64,000 nt of DNA from JAHEKO01 sp965212505 (GCA_965212505.1 OZ243123.1:2480001-2544000), one strand, 5' to 3'. Shown: positions 1-9,509, counted from the first letter of the stretch. The notes: generated by a model not told the origin, from the letters alone. Translations and numbers: made by a program.

Positions 1-132
1 ACCCGAGGTAGAGATCCTGTTGAGCGCCGGGCTCCGAGGAGTCTCGGAGAGCTTCCAGTATAGGGGATCGGGGGGAGCGCGTCTACGGAGCCAATCTATT
101 CGGAAACGACCGATTGCGAGGAAGATACCGGT

Positions 133-1512
133 TCACCGCTCCGACCCACCTACCTCCGGTACTCGATCTCCAGCGACAAAGATCGCCTCCAGAGACCGCG
201 TGTTGCGGATGTCGCGACTCGGATCTTCTCGGAGCACCACGAGATCGGCCCGCTTCCCCACAGCGATGGTCCCGACCTCGTCGAGAATGCCCAAGGCCTC
301 GGCGCCGTTGCGGGTCGCCATCGTGAGGATCTCCAGCGGGGAGATGCCCGCCTCTTGGTAGAGGCCAAGTTCGTGGTGATAGACGACGCCGGGCGTCATC
401 CAGGAGTTCCCGACATCTGTACCGACTGCGAGCGTCACACCACGCTCGGCATACGCGCGGAGAATGGCGAGGGCACCGGGAACGTAGACGGTCGCCATCA
501 TCTCGGCTTCTTCCTCGCTGTCGGGGCCGTACTGGGGATGACGCTCGCGCCAGCCCTCGCTCCACCAATCGGCGACGTCGGCGTCGGGAGCAAGTTCGAC
601 CTGGAACAGAGGCAGGAGCGAGGCGTCCGCCCCGAGGCCCGAGGCTTGGGTGATCGAGACCGTGGGCACGACCACGACACCGGTTGAGACCAAGACTTCG
701 ACGAGCGCCGCAAAGCGCTCGCCATTTGGTGCATCGGCGTAGGCCTGGTACCACTCCGTGTCCGTGGCACTGTCGGGATCTTCCAGGTTGACGACCTCGT
801 CCATGTTGGTGCCCCACCCGGAGTGGACCAACATGTCGACTCCTGCGCGCGCCGCCTCTGCCCAGGTCGTCGTCGTCATGTGCCCGATCACGGGCAGCTC
901 ACGCTGGTGCGCCTCCTCGACAGCTTTCGCGACAAGGGCTGGCGGTAGCCGGTGATAGAGCTTGATGAAGTCGACACCCGCTGCAGCCTGCTCCCGCACC
1001 GCTTGGCGTATCTCCACCTCCGTCGTCACCTCTGTCGCCCAGCCCGCAAGACCCTCTTCCGTCGGCTTCAAGTCGACGATGGGGCCGGCAGTGAACATGT
1101 GCGGACCTCGGTGCTCTCCCTCCCGAATGCGCCGTCGCAAGGCGACGCCGGCGCCGGGACGGGCGCCCGGATTGAGTATGGTCGTCACCCCGTACTCCAA
1201 CAGTCGATCGAGCATCGCCTGGTGAACCGAGCGATCCTCGGGAAAGTGGACGTGAAGGTCCACGAATCCAGGGATCACATAGCGTCCGGAGAGATCGAGG
1301 ACCTCGGCGTCGCCGTCAAAATCCACCTCCCCCACCGGACCGAGGTCCGCGATCCGGTCGCCGCGCAAAACGAGGGTCTGGCGAGGCAACGGAGGCGCCC
1401 CCGAACCGTCGATCACGGTGACGTCCGCGAGCACAATCATCGACGCTTGGGGCTGCGGGTCAGCTTGCCCACAGCCAACCAGAACCGAAAGCAGCACCGC
1501 CGCGCAGCCCAT
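133..1512 (-). CDS. Amidohydrolase family lipoprotein (imidazolonepropionase-like)
   Basis: Metal-dependent amidohydrolase, about 459 residues. The chosen start (ATG at 1512) gives a lipoprotein signal ending LVGC; a longer open frame upstream has no signal-like start. Metal-site motifs are visible: LHVHF (HxH) on the first strand, FIKLYH with the probable carboxylated Lys, IGHM and LVHSGW histidines, and AVGTDVG with the catalytic Asp. The C-terminus has the usual IAVGKRADLVVL beta-sandwich strand. Substrate cannot be read; the family includes dipeptidases and organophosphate-type hydrolases. It is divergent from the SRPBCC gene starting at 1589. It resembles the amidohydrolase at 11036-12463, sharing the DIRNT tail motif, so the two are probably paralogues. 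A GTG at 1554 is an alternative start with a weak ribosome site. Confidence 0.85.
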   Translation of the reverse strand: MGCAAVLLSVLVGCGQADPQPQASMIVLADVTVIDGSGAPPLPRQTLVLRGDRIADLGPVGEVDFDGDAEVLDLSGRYVIPGFVDLHVHFPEDRSVHQAMLDRLLEYGVTTILNPGARPGAGVALRRRIREGEHRGPHMFTAGPIVDLKPTEEGLAGWATEVTTEVEIRQAVREQAAAGVDFIKLYHRLPPALVAKAVEEAHQRELPVIGHMTTTTWAEAARAGVDMLVHSGWGTNMDEVVNLEDPDSATDTEWYQAYADAPNGERFAALVEVLVSTGVVVVPTVSITQASGLGADASLLPLFQVELAPDADVADWWSEGWRERHPQYGPDSEEEAEMMATVYVPGALAILRAYAERGVTLAVGTDVGNSWMTPGVVYHHELGLYQEAGISPLEILTMATRNGAEALGILDEVGTIAVGKRADLVVLREDPSRDIRNTRSLEAIFVAGDRVPEVGGSER

Positions 1513-1588
1513 CGAGCGCACGAACGGTTTGCTGATCTCTCGCCCAGGCTGCACTGACGTTACTGTAGCAACCAGCGGAAGGAGAACG

Positions 1589-2293
1589 ATGCAGACACCA
1601 GATGGTGGGACTAGCGGCCGAGGCCAGCCCAGCGACATGACTCCCGAACGGGCCACGATTCCAGTCGGCCGATCCAGTGGGAAGCCCTGGAAACGGGTCC
1701 TCCTCATCGCGTTCGGTCTCCTGAGCGTCGTCACGATCGGAGCGGTGTGGCTATTCAGCGGCTCTGTCGTCACCTGCGTTGAGACCTCGGCGGACGATGC
1801 TCGCTCCTTGCACTGCGAGTTCGTCGCCGCCGCTCCGCAAAGCACCCTCTGGCGTGCCTTTACCAACACGGACGTGCCCATCCCCTACTACTTCGACGCA
1901 ATCCTCGAGGCCGAGATGCACCCAGGAGGTCGCTGGCGATTTGTGACCGACAACCGAGAGCGGCTGCTCGCTAGCGGTGAGATTCTCACCATCGAGCACC
2001 CCGATCGATTCGCGCAGACCTTCGAGGCGGCTGACCTCACCGATCCTCCGAGCCGAATCACCGTCGAGCTGGAAGCCGTCGCTGCCGGCACCCGCGTGCT
2101 CCTGGTCCACGACCAGTTTCAAGGCGAGACCACGACCTATCGCCGGTTCCGGAAGGCGCACCCAATCGCATTGAGCGCTCTGAAGTCATATGTCGAGACC
2201 GGCGAGCTGCCGGTGCGAGCTCGGATCTACACAGCGATCTTCAAACCGGGGATGAAGTTCGCGACGGTTCGGGCGGAGCCGTGGGGGGAATGA
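1589..2293 (+). CDS. Membrane-anchored SRPBCC (AHSA1-type) protein
   Basis: Start ATG 1589 has AAGGAG 5 nt upstream (1579-1584). The 234-residue product has a short polar N-terminus, one membrane segment at about residues 32-52 (VLLIAFGLLSVVTIGAVWLF), then a domain like AHSA1/START proteins: LWRAFTNTD, PGGRWRF, and a long C-terminal helix GETTTYRRFRKAHP. SRPBCC domains bind hydrophobic ligands or act as chaperone activators; no specific ligand is inferable. Divergent to the amidohydrolase at 133-1512. A decayed homologue with frameshifts lies at 34457-34873. Confidence 0.75.
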   Translation: MQTPDGGTSGRGQPSDMTPERATIPVGRSSGKPWKRVLLIAFGLLSVVTIGAVWLFSGSVVTCVETSADDARSLHCEFVAAAPQSTLWRAFTNTDVPIPYYFDAILEAEMHPGGRWRFVTDNRERLLASGEILTIEHPDRFAQTFEAADLTDPPSRITVELEAVAAGTRVLLVHDQFQGETTTYRRFRKAHPIALSALKSYVETGELPVRARIYTAIFKPGMKFATVRAEPWGE

Positions 2294-2374
2294 GGGACGC
2301 CGGGCAAACGTCGAGTGCAGGCACCGGAGGCTGCAACACCCTTCTGGTCCCTGACCGACGAGCCGAAGGCCTGG

Positions 2375-3355
2375 TCACTCGAAGCTCTCCCCATAGCGGC
2401 TCTGCTCCAAGAGAAGCTCGTAGTCCGTCACACCGAGGATCTCCTGGATCGCCTCGGTCTTGTCGTGAGCGTTCTCGTAGTAACTCTGCGTGATTCTCAT
2501 GCCGATCCAATATCCGAGGTCGACCGGCCACTCCGTGCGCACCTGCGGCTTGTAGAACATCCAATCTCCGGTACCGGGCTCCGCGATATCGACCTGGAAG
2601 GCGTTCCAGAGCTCGCGCTCGTGAACCGTCCCGTACGCCTCGGCCTCCGGGTTGATGTGTGCTCCGGAGCTCAGCAGTGCCATCAACTCAGCTGAGCCTT
2701 CTCGAATCGACAGCTCCAGCAGCGACTCCGGGTCCCGGTAGATCGAGCCGTAGACCTCCTCACCCTGGATCGCCACCTGGACATAGTGGGTCAGCTCGTG
2801 GGCCACCAGATGGGGAACCTTCGCCGTTGGATAGAGCCGCCTCGAGTTCTCGAACTCTGAGAGATCGACCTCTTGATCGGCCGCGTAGATCTCCGCGCCA
2901 ATCAGCATTCCAGCTCGGCCTCCCGTCCCCCCCGCCCGGAGGGCCCCGATGACGTAGTAGGTCGGGGGGATATTCGCCTGGGGAACCAACTCCGAGAAGC
3001 GCTCGAGGGCCGCCCGCGTGACCGGCTCCAACGCGCGGAGCCTGTCCTCCAGGTCGACCAACGATCCGTAGTAGCGCGGATATTCCTCGATCTTTGCACT
3101 CAGCGTTCGAGCATCCAGACTGAACTCTTCGGCGAACTCCCGGAGCCCTGCGGACGCCTGGTCGAAGTAGTGCTGTTGGAGAGCGACGATCGGGTCCTGC
3201 CCCTCGAGGATGGCTTGGTGGGCGGTCTGAAAGTTGTCGAGATCCGAGTAGACGAAGAGGCCGTCGTCCACCTCGGAAGGGACAGGTACATTTTCCTGGC
3301 ACCCACCGAGGAGCGAAACGATCGGGAGCGAGAGCGACACGACGATCCACTTCAA
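2375..3355 (-). CDS. DUF2268-like zinc metallopeptidase lipoprotein
   Basis: Predicted exported zincin of 326 residues. A TTG start at 3355 is preferred: AAAAGGAGTT lies 8 nt upstream and it gives a lipoprotein signal ending SLLGGC. Further upstream starts have no signal or ribosome site. The catalytic motif is HELTHYVQ (HExxH), followed by REGSAELMA with a downstream Glu as probable third zinc ligand. The gliding motility GldB/DUF2268 group has this layout (helical N-half, HExxH, then SxEL). Substrate unknown. It stands alone on the minus strand, convergent with the SRPBCC gene. Confidence 0.75.
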   Translation of the reverse strand: MKWIVVSLSLPIVSLLGGCQENVPVPSEVDDGLFVYSDLDNFQTAHQAILEGQDPIVALQQHYFDQASAGLREFAEEFSLDARTLSAKIEEYPRYYGSLVDLEDRLRALEPVTRAALERFSELVPQANIPPTYYVIGALRAGGTGGRAGMLIGAEIYAADQEVDLSEFENSRRLYPTAKVPHLVAHELTHYVQVAIQGEEVYGSIYRDPESLLELSIREGSAELMALLSSGAHINPEAEAYGTVHERELWNAFQVDIAEPGTGDWMFYKPQVRTEWPVDLGYWIGMRITQSYYENAHDKTEAIQEILGVTDYELLLEQSRYGESFE

Positions 3356-3642
3356 CTGGCAACTCCTTTTGATGAGAGACCCACTCGAGGCCGATTCCTG
3401 TCCCGTAGGGATTCCGGTAAACGCTGCCATTCCCGACGCCGACGCAATCGGCGCCCTCGGCGCACAAACGGTACCGATTCCTGACGGTACGACGCCCATC
3501 CCTCGGCAAGGGTTTAGAGCGACGGGACGAGACTTCCAACCGCGGAAGCGGTCTGGAGACCCAGGCCGCCTCCACCGGAGGGACGCTCCCTATAATGGTC
3601 GAGCAACCCAAACACGCCAGGAAACGGGGCGGAGATCAACCC

Positions 3643-4011
3643 ATGCCGACAACAACACCCGAGCACGATGAGCGAGTCGCGAAACTGAAGTTCTTTTCGG
3701 TCTATCCGCACTACGTGACGAAGGTCGAGAAGAAGGGCCGGACCAAGGAAGAGCTGCACCAGGTCATCCACTGGCTGACCGGCTTCGATGACAAGCAGCT
3801 ACAGCAGCTCATCGACGACGAGGTGACCTTCGAAGAGTTCTTTCAGCACGCGACAATCCACCCGAACGCGCACCTCATCACGGGCGTCATCTGCGGCTAC
3901 CGGGTCGAAGAGATCGAGAACCCGCTCACGCGGAAGGGCCGGTACCTGGACAAACTGGTGGATGAACTCGCCCGGGGGAAGAAGATGGAGAGCATCCTCC
4001 GCACCGGGTAG
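3643..4011 (+). CDS. DUF2200 family protein
   Basis: A 122-residue cytosolic protein that matches DUF2200 over its full length: FFSVYPHYVTKVEKKGRTKEE, WLTGF, HLITGVICGYRVEEIE and RYLDKLVDELARGK. Start ATG 3643 has GGAG 8 nt upstream, and the upstream extension lacks family similarity. Function is unknown; family members are short conserved proteins of many bacteria. A degraded second copy is present at 23129-23482. Confidence 0.85.
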   Translation: MPTTTPEHDERVAKLKFFSVYPHYVTKVEKKGRTKEELHQVIHWLTGFDDKQLQQLIDDEVTFEEFFQHATIHPNAHLITGVICGYRVEEIENPLTRKGRYLDKLVDELARGKKMESILRTG

Positions 4012-4148
4012 AGGCTCCGACGAGCGCACCGGGTCCGGCCGCCCATCGATGGAGGCGAGTCCGTTCCCCCACCCGGAGCAGTCCAACCGCATTCGATCTT
4101 CGCTCCTCGCAACGGTGCGGCGCCCACCGAACTCACAACGCCCTTTGA

Positions 4149-4757
4149 TCAGGGTCCATCAGCAACACCCACTGGCGCCTCCTGATCTGCCCCCCCGTAA
4201 CTCTCACCCGCCACGAGTGGGTCGTCCGCGACGCCACTGAACCGAAAGTGGATCGTTTGACACCCCCACTCGTAACACCCCTCGGTGACGTCGAAGTGCA
4301 GGTGCGGACCAAAACTGGCGCCTGAGTTCCCGGACCGACCCAACGCGGCGCCGACCTCGACCTCCACTCCGAGGTCGACGTCTACCCCTAACTCGTCGAG
4401 GTGGTAATAGCGCCCGAAGGTACCGTCCCCATGGTCGATGACCACGTAGTTCTCCTTGCCCGGCTCTGGCTTGCGCGGCTCGGCGTTGCCGTGAGCCTCG
4501 ACAACCGCTACGACCGTCCCACCGCGCGCCGCCACGATGGGGGTGCCGATCGGCATCTGGAAATCTACGGCGAACTCGGTGGCCTCGGAATGACCGTAGG
4601 GACCGTCGAAGCTCTGCAAGACCGAGTAGCGACTGTCGGCCGCGAACGGAAGTCGAAGGGCCGACTCCTGAGCTCCTGCTGAAGAACTCAGAGCCGGCAG
4701 GATCAGGATCAGAAGCGCCGGCCACAGCCGATACGAACAGTAAGCAGACATCTCCAT
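4149..4757 (-). CDS. M23 (LytM-type) secreted peptidase
   Basis: A 202-residue exported protein with an N-terminal signal peptide ending SSAGAQ. It has an M23/LytM fold: GHSEATEFAVDF supplies His and Asp zinc ligands, MPIGTPIVAARGGTVV is the usual strand pair, and GPHLHFDV carries the catalytic HxH. M23 enzymes cleave peptidoglycan cross-bridges or act as scaffolds. All ligands appear intact, so activity is plausible. Two nearby ATG codons (4757 and 4751) are possible starts; AGGGG before the first is adequate. It lies downstream of the 4902-6851 gene on the same strand. Confidence 0.8.
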   Translation of the reverse strand: MEMSAYCSYRLWPALLILILPALSSSAGAQESALRLPFAADSRYSVLQSFDGPYGHSEATEFAVDFQMPIGTPIVAARGGTVVAVVEAHGNAEPRKPEPGKENYVVIDHGDGTFGRYYHLDELGVDVDLGVEVEVGAALGRSGNSGASFGPHLHFDVTEGCYEWGCQTIHFRFSGVADDPLVAGESYGGADQEAPVGVADGP

Positions 4758-4901
4758 CTCTCAGATCCCCTTTCGGTAGGTTCTCTGAGTTGGACGCCTG
4801 GCGGCGCACTTGGTTGCCCTTTCAATTTGTGTTCGCCGCTTCCTGGCGGAGCTCGTCGCTCACGCACTGCTACCGCGCAATCGCTCCCCCCTCCCGGCGG
4901 G

Positions 4902-6851
4902 CTACGAGGCGCGCGGATCCAGCGAGCGAATCGCTCGCTTGAGCTGATCCTCGGTCAACAGGTCAAGTTGGGGCAGGAGGGGAAGTTCGGGGTCGAGCCT
5001 CTCGATCGACGTGCGGTTCTTTTCCATCCACTTCACGAGCCCCTTCAAGAGACGGCGATTGGCATCTCCATGTGACGTACCGTCACCGACGTTCGGGGCG
5101 AGAATTCCATCGGTAATCGCTCGGAAGGGAGAGGAGGAAAACGCAACCTCGGAGAGCTTGGCGAGGTACTCCTTCTGGGAGCCGCGCCGGCTGAAGTTCA
5201 GCGGGTGACGCTCTTCGATGGCGTGCCGCCCTTCATGCGCCACGATGCTCGACTCGACACTCAGACGCTCGACCTCGGCGATGAAGCCGAGGCGAAGCTC
5301 TGCGCCCTCGAGGCCACCATCTTCGAGTCGATCGAGCAGGCGTTGGCCGGATCGAGCCAGGATGCGAGCCGCGAGCCCCGGCAGGTAGGCATAGGGGTCG
5401 TCTCGAGCGAGCTCGACGTCCTTCACCGCCAACTCGGCGATCTTCTCCTCCACCTCACGCCGCTTCTTGGCGTCGCTCAACTCCTCCCAGGCCCGAATGC
5501 CGCCTCCCGCGTAGGCGCTGCGAACCTGCGTGATGGTGGGATTGTCCGCCCAGCCGCCGACCTGAGCCTGGCCATCCCAGAACCAGCTCGAGTAGCCGTT
5601 CGAGACCATGAAATCGAGCGCGATGAACCGCAGCGCCGCCTCTTTTCCGTACTGCTCGACTCGGTACTCCTCGTCGACGACGCGGTGCCCCATGTGCAAA
5701 CCGAAGTGACCGTTGGCCGTCTTGAGATGTACCTCCGCGCCAAATCGTTGTTCGATCTCGGATTGGAATCGCTCGGTCGAGAATTCCGGGGGGCCGTTGG
5801 GCCAACTCAGCCGTGGCCAGAGCGATCGCGCCTCGCGCTCGAGGTTCGAAAGGAAGGCCGCCTGCTCCCCGTTTCCGGCAGCAGCGCCACGGTAGAAGGC
5901 GGTCGTTCGGTCGCCAACCGCCAAGAGAAATTGGTAGTAGGCGAGCATCTCCTGCGCCTGAGGTTCGGACTCCGTTGTGCCGTCAGGATCCAGCTTCGCA
6001 ACGAGCGCTGCCGCCCGGTACATGCGCGAGCCGGCAAGAGCGAGAGCGACTTCCATTCGCACCGCGTCGTCGAGCGGCTGCCCTCGCCAATTCGGCAAGA
6101 GCCGCTCGAGGTCTCGGGCGGGAGCGGCCAGAACGCCCGTAGGCGAAGTCCCTGGCGGAATGTGGAAGTAGGAAGTCCACGCGTCGAGAGCCCGCGGCCC
6201 GTCGCCGAGCACGAGCGCCAACTCGAGTTGAATGAGAGATGGGGCCAGGAGTCCACGGCGCTCGTCCAAGACCGGCTCGATGCGAGCGAGGGCATCGACG
6301 AGGAGGTCGAGCTCGAGGCGGCTCAACTGGTCGTCGAAGACCATGTCGACCGCCTCGGTCGCTGCGGCCCATGCAAACTCGGTAGCAGCGTCATATCGCT
6401 CGGGCGCTGTTTCGGCCTGGACTGCTGCGCGGTCCGCAGCGTCTCTCGCAGCTCGGTAGTCGCCGGCGTCCCGCTCGAGCTGAGCTAGCCCGAGGAGGAG
6501 GGGCACCTGATCGGTCTCAAGCGCTGCCGCTTCGGCTAACAGCGTCCTCGCGCGAGCGATGTCCTGGTCGAAGAGTGCAGTGATGCGAGACAGCCTCCGG
6601 CCGGCAGCCACTCTGTCCGCAGGCGCCGCGGCTTCGTTCTGACGGATTCGTGCGAGGATCGCCGCCGCGCTCTCCTTATCGAACTGGAAGTAGGCACGCT
6701 TGGCGGCTTCGAGGGAATCAACTTCGACAGCACGCGCGCTCGTTTCGGCTCGCGAGCATCCAACGCTGAGAATCAGGGCGACGCCGATCAGGGCCACAGC
6801 TTGACAAGCGATCATCGTCGTCAGGAAGGATCGACGCTTCGGAACAGACAT
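4902..6851 (-). CDS. Exported TPR-like protein with HEGRH zincin motif
   Basis: About 649 residues. Start ATG 6851 has AGGGAG upstream and begins a signal peptide with a lipobox-like ILSVGC. Residues 50-330 are alpha-helical and TPR-like (repeated A/L-rich helices such as LLLGLAQLERDAGDYRAARDAADRA). The C-terminal third contains VAHEGRHAIEERH, an HExxH-type zinc motif, suggesting a metallopeptidase domain. It lies 17 nt downstream of the GntR regulator 6869-7840 on the same strand, so the two are probably one transcript. I do not recognise a named family; protease activity is inferred from the motif. Confidence 0.65.
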   Translation of the reverse strand: MSVPKRRSFLTTMIACQAVALIGVALILSVGCSRAETSARAVEVDSLEAAKRAYFQFDKESAAAILARIRQNEAAAPADRVAAGRRLSRITALFDQDIARARTLLAEAAALETDQVPLLLGLAQLERDAGDYRAARDAADRAAVQAETAPERYDAATEFAWAAATEAVDMVFDDQLSRLELDLLVDALARIEPVLDERRGLLAPSLIQLELALVLGDGPRALDAWTSYFHIPPGTSPTGVLAAPARDLERLLPNWRGQPLDDAVRMEVALALAGSRMYRAAALVAKLDPDGTTESEPQAQEMLAYYQFLLAVGDRTTAFYRGAAAGNGEQAAFLSNLEREARSLWPRLSWPNGPPEFSTERFQSEIEQRFGAEVHLKTANGHFGLHMGHRVVDEEYRVEQYGKEAALRFIALDFMVSNGYSSWFWDGQAQVGGWADNPTITQVRSAYAGGGIRAWEELSDAKKRREVEEKIAELAVKDVELARDDPYAYLPGLAARILARSGQRLLDRLEDGGLEGAELRLGFIAEVERLSVESSIVAHEGRHAIEERHPLNFSRRGSQKEYLAKLSEVAFSSSPFRAITDGILAPNVGDGTSHGDANRRLLKGLVKWMEKNRTSIERLDPELPLLPQLDLLTEDQLKRAIRSLDPRAS

Positions 6852-6868
6852 CGGCAGGCTCCCTCTAG

Positions 6869-7840
6869 CTAGTCGGCGGGCGCCCAACGGAGCCGGGCCG
6901 CCGTTTCTTGGAGTACGGTGCGGTCATAGAGATAGCGCACTTCGATCAGGCGGTCGCTCGCTCGCTGTCGAGCGGTCAGCGCACCCCAGATGCGGGGCGG
7001 CAGAAGCAGGAGATCTCCTTCCACGCTTTCGAACGGGCTAGCGACATCGTGCTGTGAGCCGGCGTCTAGCTCGACCAACTCGGTTCGGAGCGGGAACTCG
7101 TGCGGAGGCAATGCAACCGAGAGATCGGCGGCCACGGCAGCTGCCGTCGGCTCGTCGCGCTCACAGAGCGTCAAGGTCGAGTCTTCTCGGGCGCCGGTCC
7201 GGCGCTCGATCTCAGCTCTGAGCGCCGGGTCGGGCGAGATCGGAACAAAGAAGACCTCCGACAGGCGCTCCGGCCAACGAAGGCGAATCTCGTTGTAGTG
7301 GAAATGGGTGGCTATGAGGTCCCGACTCGGAGGCTCCTCTTCCCGTTCGAGGCACCACGGCTCAGCTTCGACAGCCCATAGAGATTCGATCTGCCGACTG
7401 AGGTCCCGGCACTGGTGTTCACTGCATTCGAGGACGTAGACCTGTGACTTGGGGGCATCAACTGCGGCCCCAACGAGCCGGTCAGCGAGTTCCGCGGGAG
7501 ACAGGTCGAAGTCGGCGCTCGCCCGGCGCAGCGTCTCGGAGAGAAACCTCTCGACGCCGCGACCGGCTTCGGGTTCCGGTTCCTTGCGCAGGCGGGTCGA
7601 AGTCGCAGCTCCGATGACGTGCGTTCCCCTCGGCCCGCGCATCTCGACAAGCCCCTCGCGAGCGAGTTCAGCATAGGCGTGGCGGACGGTATGGAAGTTG
7701 ACTTGCCACTCCGCTGCCGCCTCTCTCAACGGCTCGAGAATGTCGCCCGGAGCGAGCTGGCCGCCGAGGATTCGAGCTCGAATGAGCTGTGCGATCTGGT
7801 GGTACAACGGGACCGGGCTCGAGGGGTCGATGCCGTTCAC
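6869..7840 (-). CDS. GntR-family transcriptional regulator
   Basis: A 323-residue regulator. The N-terminus is a canonical GntR winged helix (PVPLYHQIAQLIRARIL, then VNFHTVRHAYAELAREGLVEMRGPRGTHV). The C-terminal 230 residues are an effector domain not clearly of UTRA or FCD type. The start is GTG 7840, with no good Shine-Dalgarno before it but a TATAT element about 10 nt upstream, so the message may be leaderless. The gene directly precedes the HEGRH zincin gene, suggesting that it controls this operon. Confidence 0.8.
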   Translation of the reverse strand: MNGIDPSSPVPLYHQIAQLIRARILGGQLAPGDILEPLREAAAEWQVNFHTVRHAYAELAREGLVEMRGPRGTHVIGAATSTRLRKEPEPEAGRGVERFLSETLRRASADFDLSPAELADRLVGAAVDAPKSQVYVLECSEHQCRDLSRQIESLWAVEAEPWCLEREEEPPSRDLIATHFHYNEIRLRWPERLSEVFFVPISPDPALRAEIERRTGAREDSTLTLCERDEPTAAAVAADLSVALPPHEFPLRTELVELDAGSQHDVASPFESVEGDLLLLPPRIWGALTARQRASDRLIEVRYLYDRTVLQETAARLRWAPAD

Positions 7841-7847
7841 GTTCTAA

Positions 7848-7859
7848 TGATATAGATCA
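7848..7859. promoter_or_regulatory. Short dyad upstream of the GntR gene
   Basis: TGAT-ATAG-ATCA, an inverted repeat just upstream of the regulator start and overlapping its probable promoter. Possibly an autoregulatory operator; arms are only 4 bp, so this is weak. Confidence 0.25.
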
Positions 7860-8091
7860 TGCAATCTTGAATCAACAGAAAACAACGCTCAGGTCAGATC
7901 CGCAGGCCTTCTCCTCCGCGACGATGGCTCCGCAAAAAGTCCTCAGAGAGAGGCAAGCGCTGCTCACCCCTCCGGTCCCGGACTCGAGCGCGCTTGCGGT
8001 GCGGCGCCAACCCGCAAGGGACTTTCCCTCCAAGGCCGGCCTCGGTCCGGCGAGCCGTGCGCCGCTACATCGACTCGACCTGGAGTTGCGC

Positions 8092-8682
8092 CTACCCCTC
8101 GTTGTCGAGCGTCCGCGCCCAGAAACTCGCCCACTCGTCGAGGTACGCGTCTCGTGCGAGCGCCTCCAGCTCGATCCCCTGCTGGAGCTTCCCTAGGTAA
8201 AAGAGCCACGAGCCGAAGACGGTGACGGCCAGGCCGGCGAGCTGATCCGCCGCTCTGCCGCGAGCCATCGGCTTTGTGCCGAGCCAGGAGACGAGAGCCT
8301 CGAGCATCCGTTCGTTGACAGCCTCCTCCATCTCCCTCGCCCCTTCGAGAAGGCGATACTCCTCGATCAACCTGGCGTACGGCGCCTGACGCTCGGCCGC
8401 CCTGTTGTAGGTCTGGGCGATCGCGACCAGCTCGCTCCTGGTGTCGCCGTAGAGGCGCAAGGAGTCGAAGTCGAACTCCTCGGGCGACTCCACGATCGAG
8501 GACTCCGCAATCTCTTCCAGCAGCGCACGCTTGCTCTCGAAATACCGGTAGAACGTACCGGCTCGGGGCGCCAGTCCGGCCGCAGACTCGATCGCCCCGA
8601 TCGAGGTTCGGGCAAAGCCTTCCTCACGGAAGAGCTCCAGCGCGACCTCCTTGATGCGATCTCGTGTCGAGAGTGAAACCAT
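8092..8682 (-). CDS. TetR/AcrR-family regulator
   Basis: A 196-residue repressor. The N-terminal TetR helix-turn-helix is clear (RIKEVALELFREEGFARTSI, then GTFYRYFESKRALLEEI). The C-terminal domain is a helical ligand-binding module, ligand unknown. The ATG at 8682 abuts a palindrome (8683-8695), and a second half-conserved copy follows 22 bp away. The CPBP gene diverges at 8772, so this protein probably represses itself and that gene. Confidence 0.85.
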   Translation of the reverse strand: MVSLSTRDRIKEVALELFREEGFARTSIGAIESAAGLAPRAGTFYRYFESKRALLEEIAESSIVESPEEFDFDSLRLYGDTRSELVAIAQTYNRAAERQAPYARLIEEYRLLEGAREMEEAVNERMLEALVSWLGTKPMARGRAADQLAGLAVTVFGSWLFYLGKLQQGIELEALARDAYLDEWASFWARTLDNEG

Positions 8683-8717
8683 ATAACGGCGTTATCGTAG
8701 GGCAACTACGTCGTTAT
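8683..8717. promoter_or_regulatory. Tandem TetR operators between divergent genes
   Basis: ATAACGGCGTTAT at 8683-8695 is a perfect 6+1+6 inverted repeat. ACTACGTCGTTAT at 8705-8717 is a second copy with one conserved arm. The repeat starts are exactly 22 bp apart, about two helical turns, as expected for two repressor dimers on one DNA face. They lie between the tetR start (8682) and the CPBP start (8772). Confidence 0.65.
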
Positions 8718-8771
8718 CTCAACTGTGTGGCGAGCTTGCCCCTCGACTACACGATACAAGGAGGATCAAAC

Positions 8772-9509
8772 ATGACGAACGTAGCTACAGGGCCCTCGAA
8801 CGAAGCCTCTTCTCGCCCGCTGTCCGCGCGACAGGCGATCTCCGACATCCTCCTTGTGATCGCAAGCTCCGCGCTCCTCTTCGCGATCGAGAGCTGGATG
8901 CGAAGCCGAGGATTGGTGAACTGGGGCGAGGACTCTCGAGGGGTGACTGCAGTTCTCGCGGGAATGGCCACGGCAGTGGCTCTCGTCTACTTTCGAGGCG
9001 GCAGCCTCCGCGGCTTGGGGCTTGTTCGTCCCAGAAGTTGGCTCACGGTCCCGCTCTGGGTCGTCGGCATCCTGGCTGCCTACTTTGCGATGCAGGTCCT
9101 CGTGCCCCGGCTCGTCGGCTTCTTCATCGAGCTCCCGGCGCCGGATCTGTCCCGACACGCTGGAGTGACCGGGAACCTCCGCGCAGCGCTGACGTTGGCT
9201 CTGGTCCTGCCGTTCAGCGCCTCGATCCCGGAAGAGATCATCTACCGAGGCTTCCTGATGGGCCGCCTCGATGCCGTCTTCGGGCGCCATCGAACCGGTA
9301 CCGTCGCCACGGTCCTGGTTCAGTCATTGATCTTCGGCTCCGTCCACTTCGGGTGGGGCGTTGGGGGCATGATCGTGACAACCGTGATGGGCGCCGTCTG
9401 GGGCACCGCCTACGTACTCTGCGGGCGCAATCTCTGGATCATGATCCTCGCGCACTCGACCGGGCACCTGCTCCTCGTGGCTCAGCTCTACGCGGGCGGC
9501 CTCACCTAG
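8772..9509 (+). CDS. CPBP family intramembrane glutamic endopeptidase
   Basis: A 245-residue polytopic membrane protein of the CAAX-protease/bacteriocin-processing (Abi/CPBP) family. Start ATG 8772 has AAGGAGG 7 nt upstream. The diagnostic EExxxR motif is EEIIYRGFL, followed by the conserved His motifs SVHFGW and AHSTGH. Several hydrophobic segments surround them. Family members cleave prenylated proteins or peptides within the membrane; the substrate here is unknown. Probably controlled by the divergent TetR regulator. Confidence 0.85.
   Translation: MTNVATGPSNEASSRPLSARQAISDILLVIASSALLFAIESWMRSRGLVNWGEDSRGVTAVLAGMATAVALVYFRGGSLRGLGLVRPRSWLTVPLWVVGILAAYFAMQVLVPRLVGFFIELPAPDLSRHAGVTGNLRAALTLALVLPFSASIPEEIIYRGFLMGRLDAVFGRHRTGTVATVLVQSLIFGSVHFGWGVGGMIVTTVMGAVWGTAYVLCGRNLWIMILAHSTGHLLLVAQLYAGGLT

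Noticed and set aside
1..132. Possible gene end at the left window edge
   Set aside because: Too short to choose a frame; no motif.
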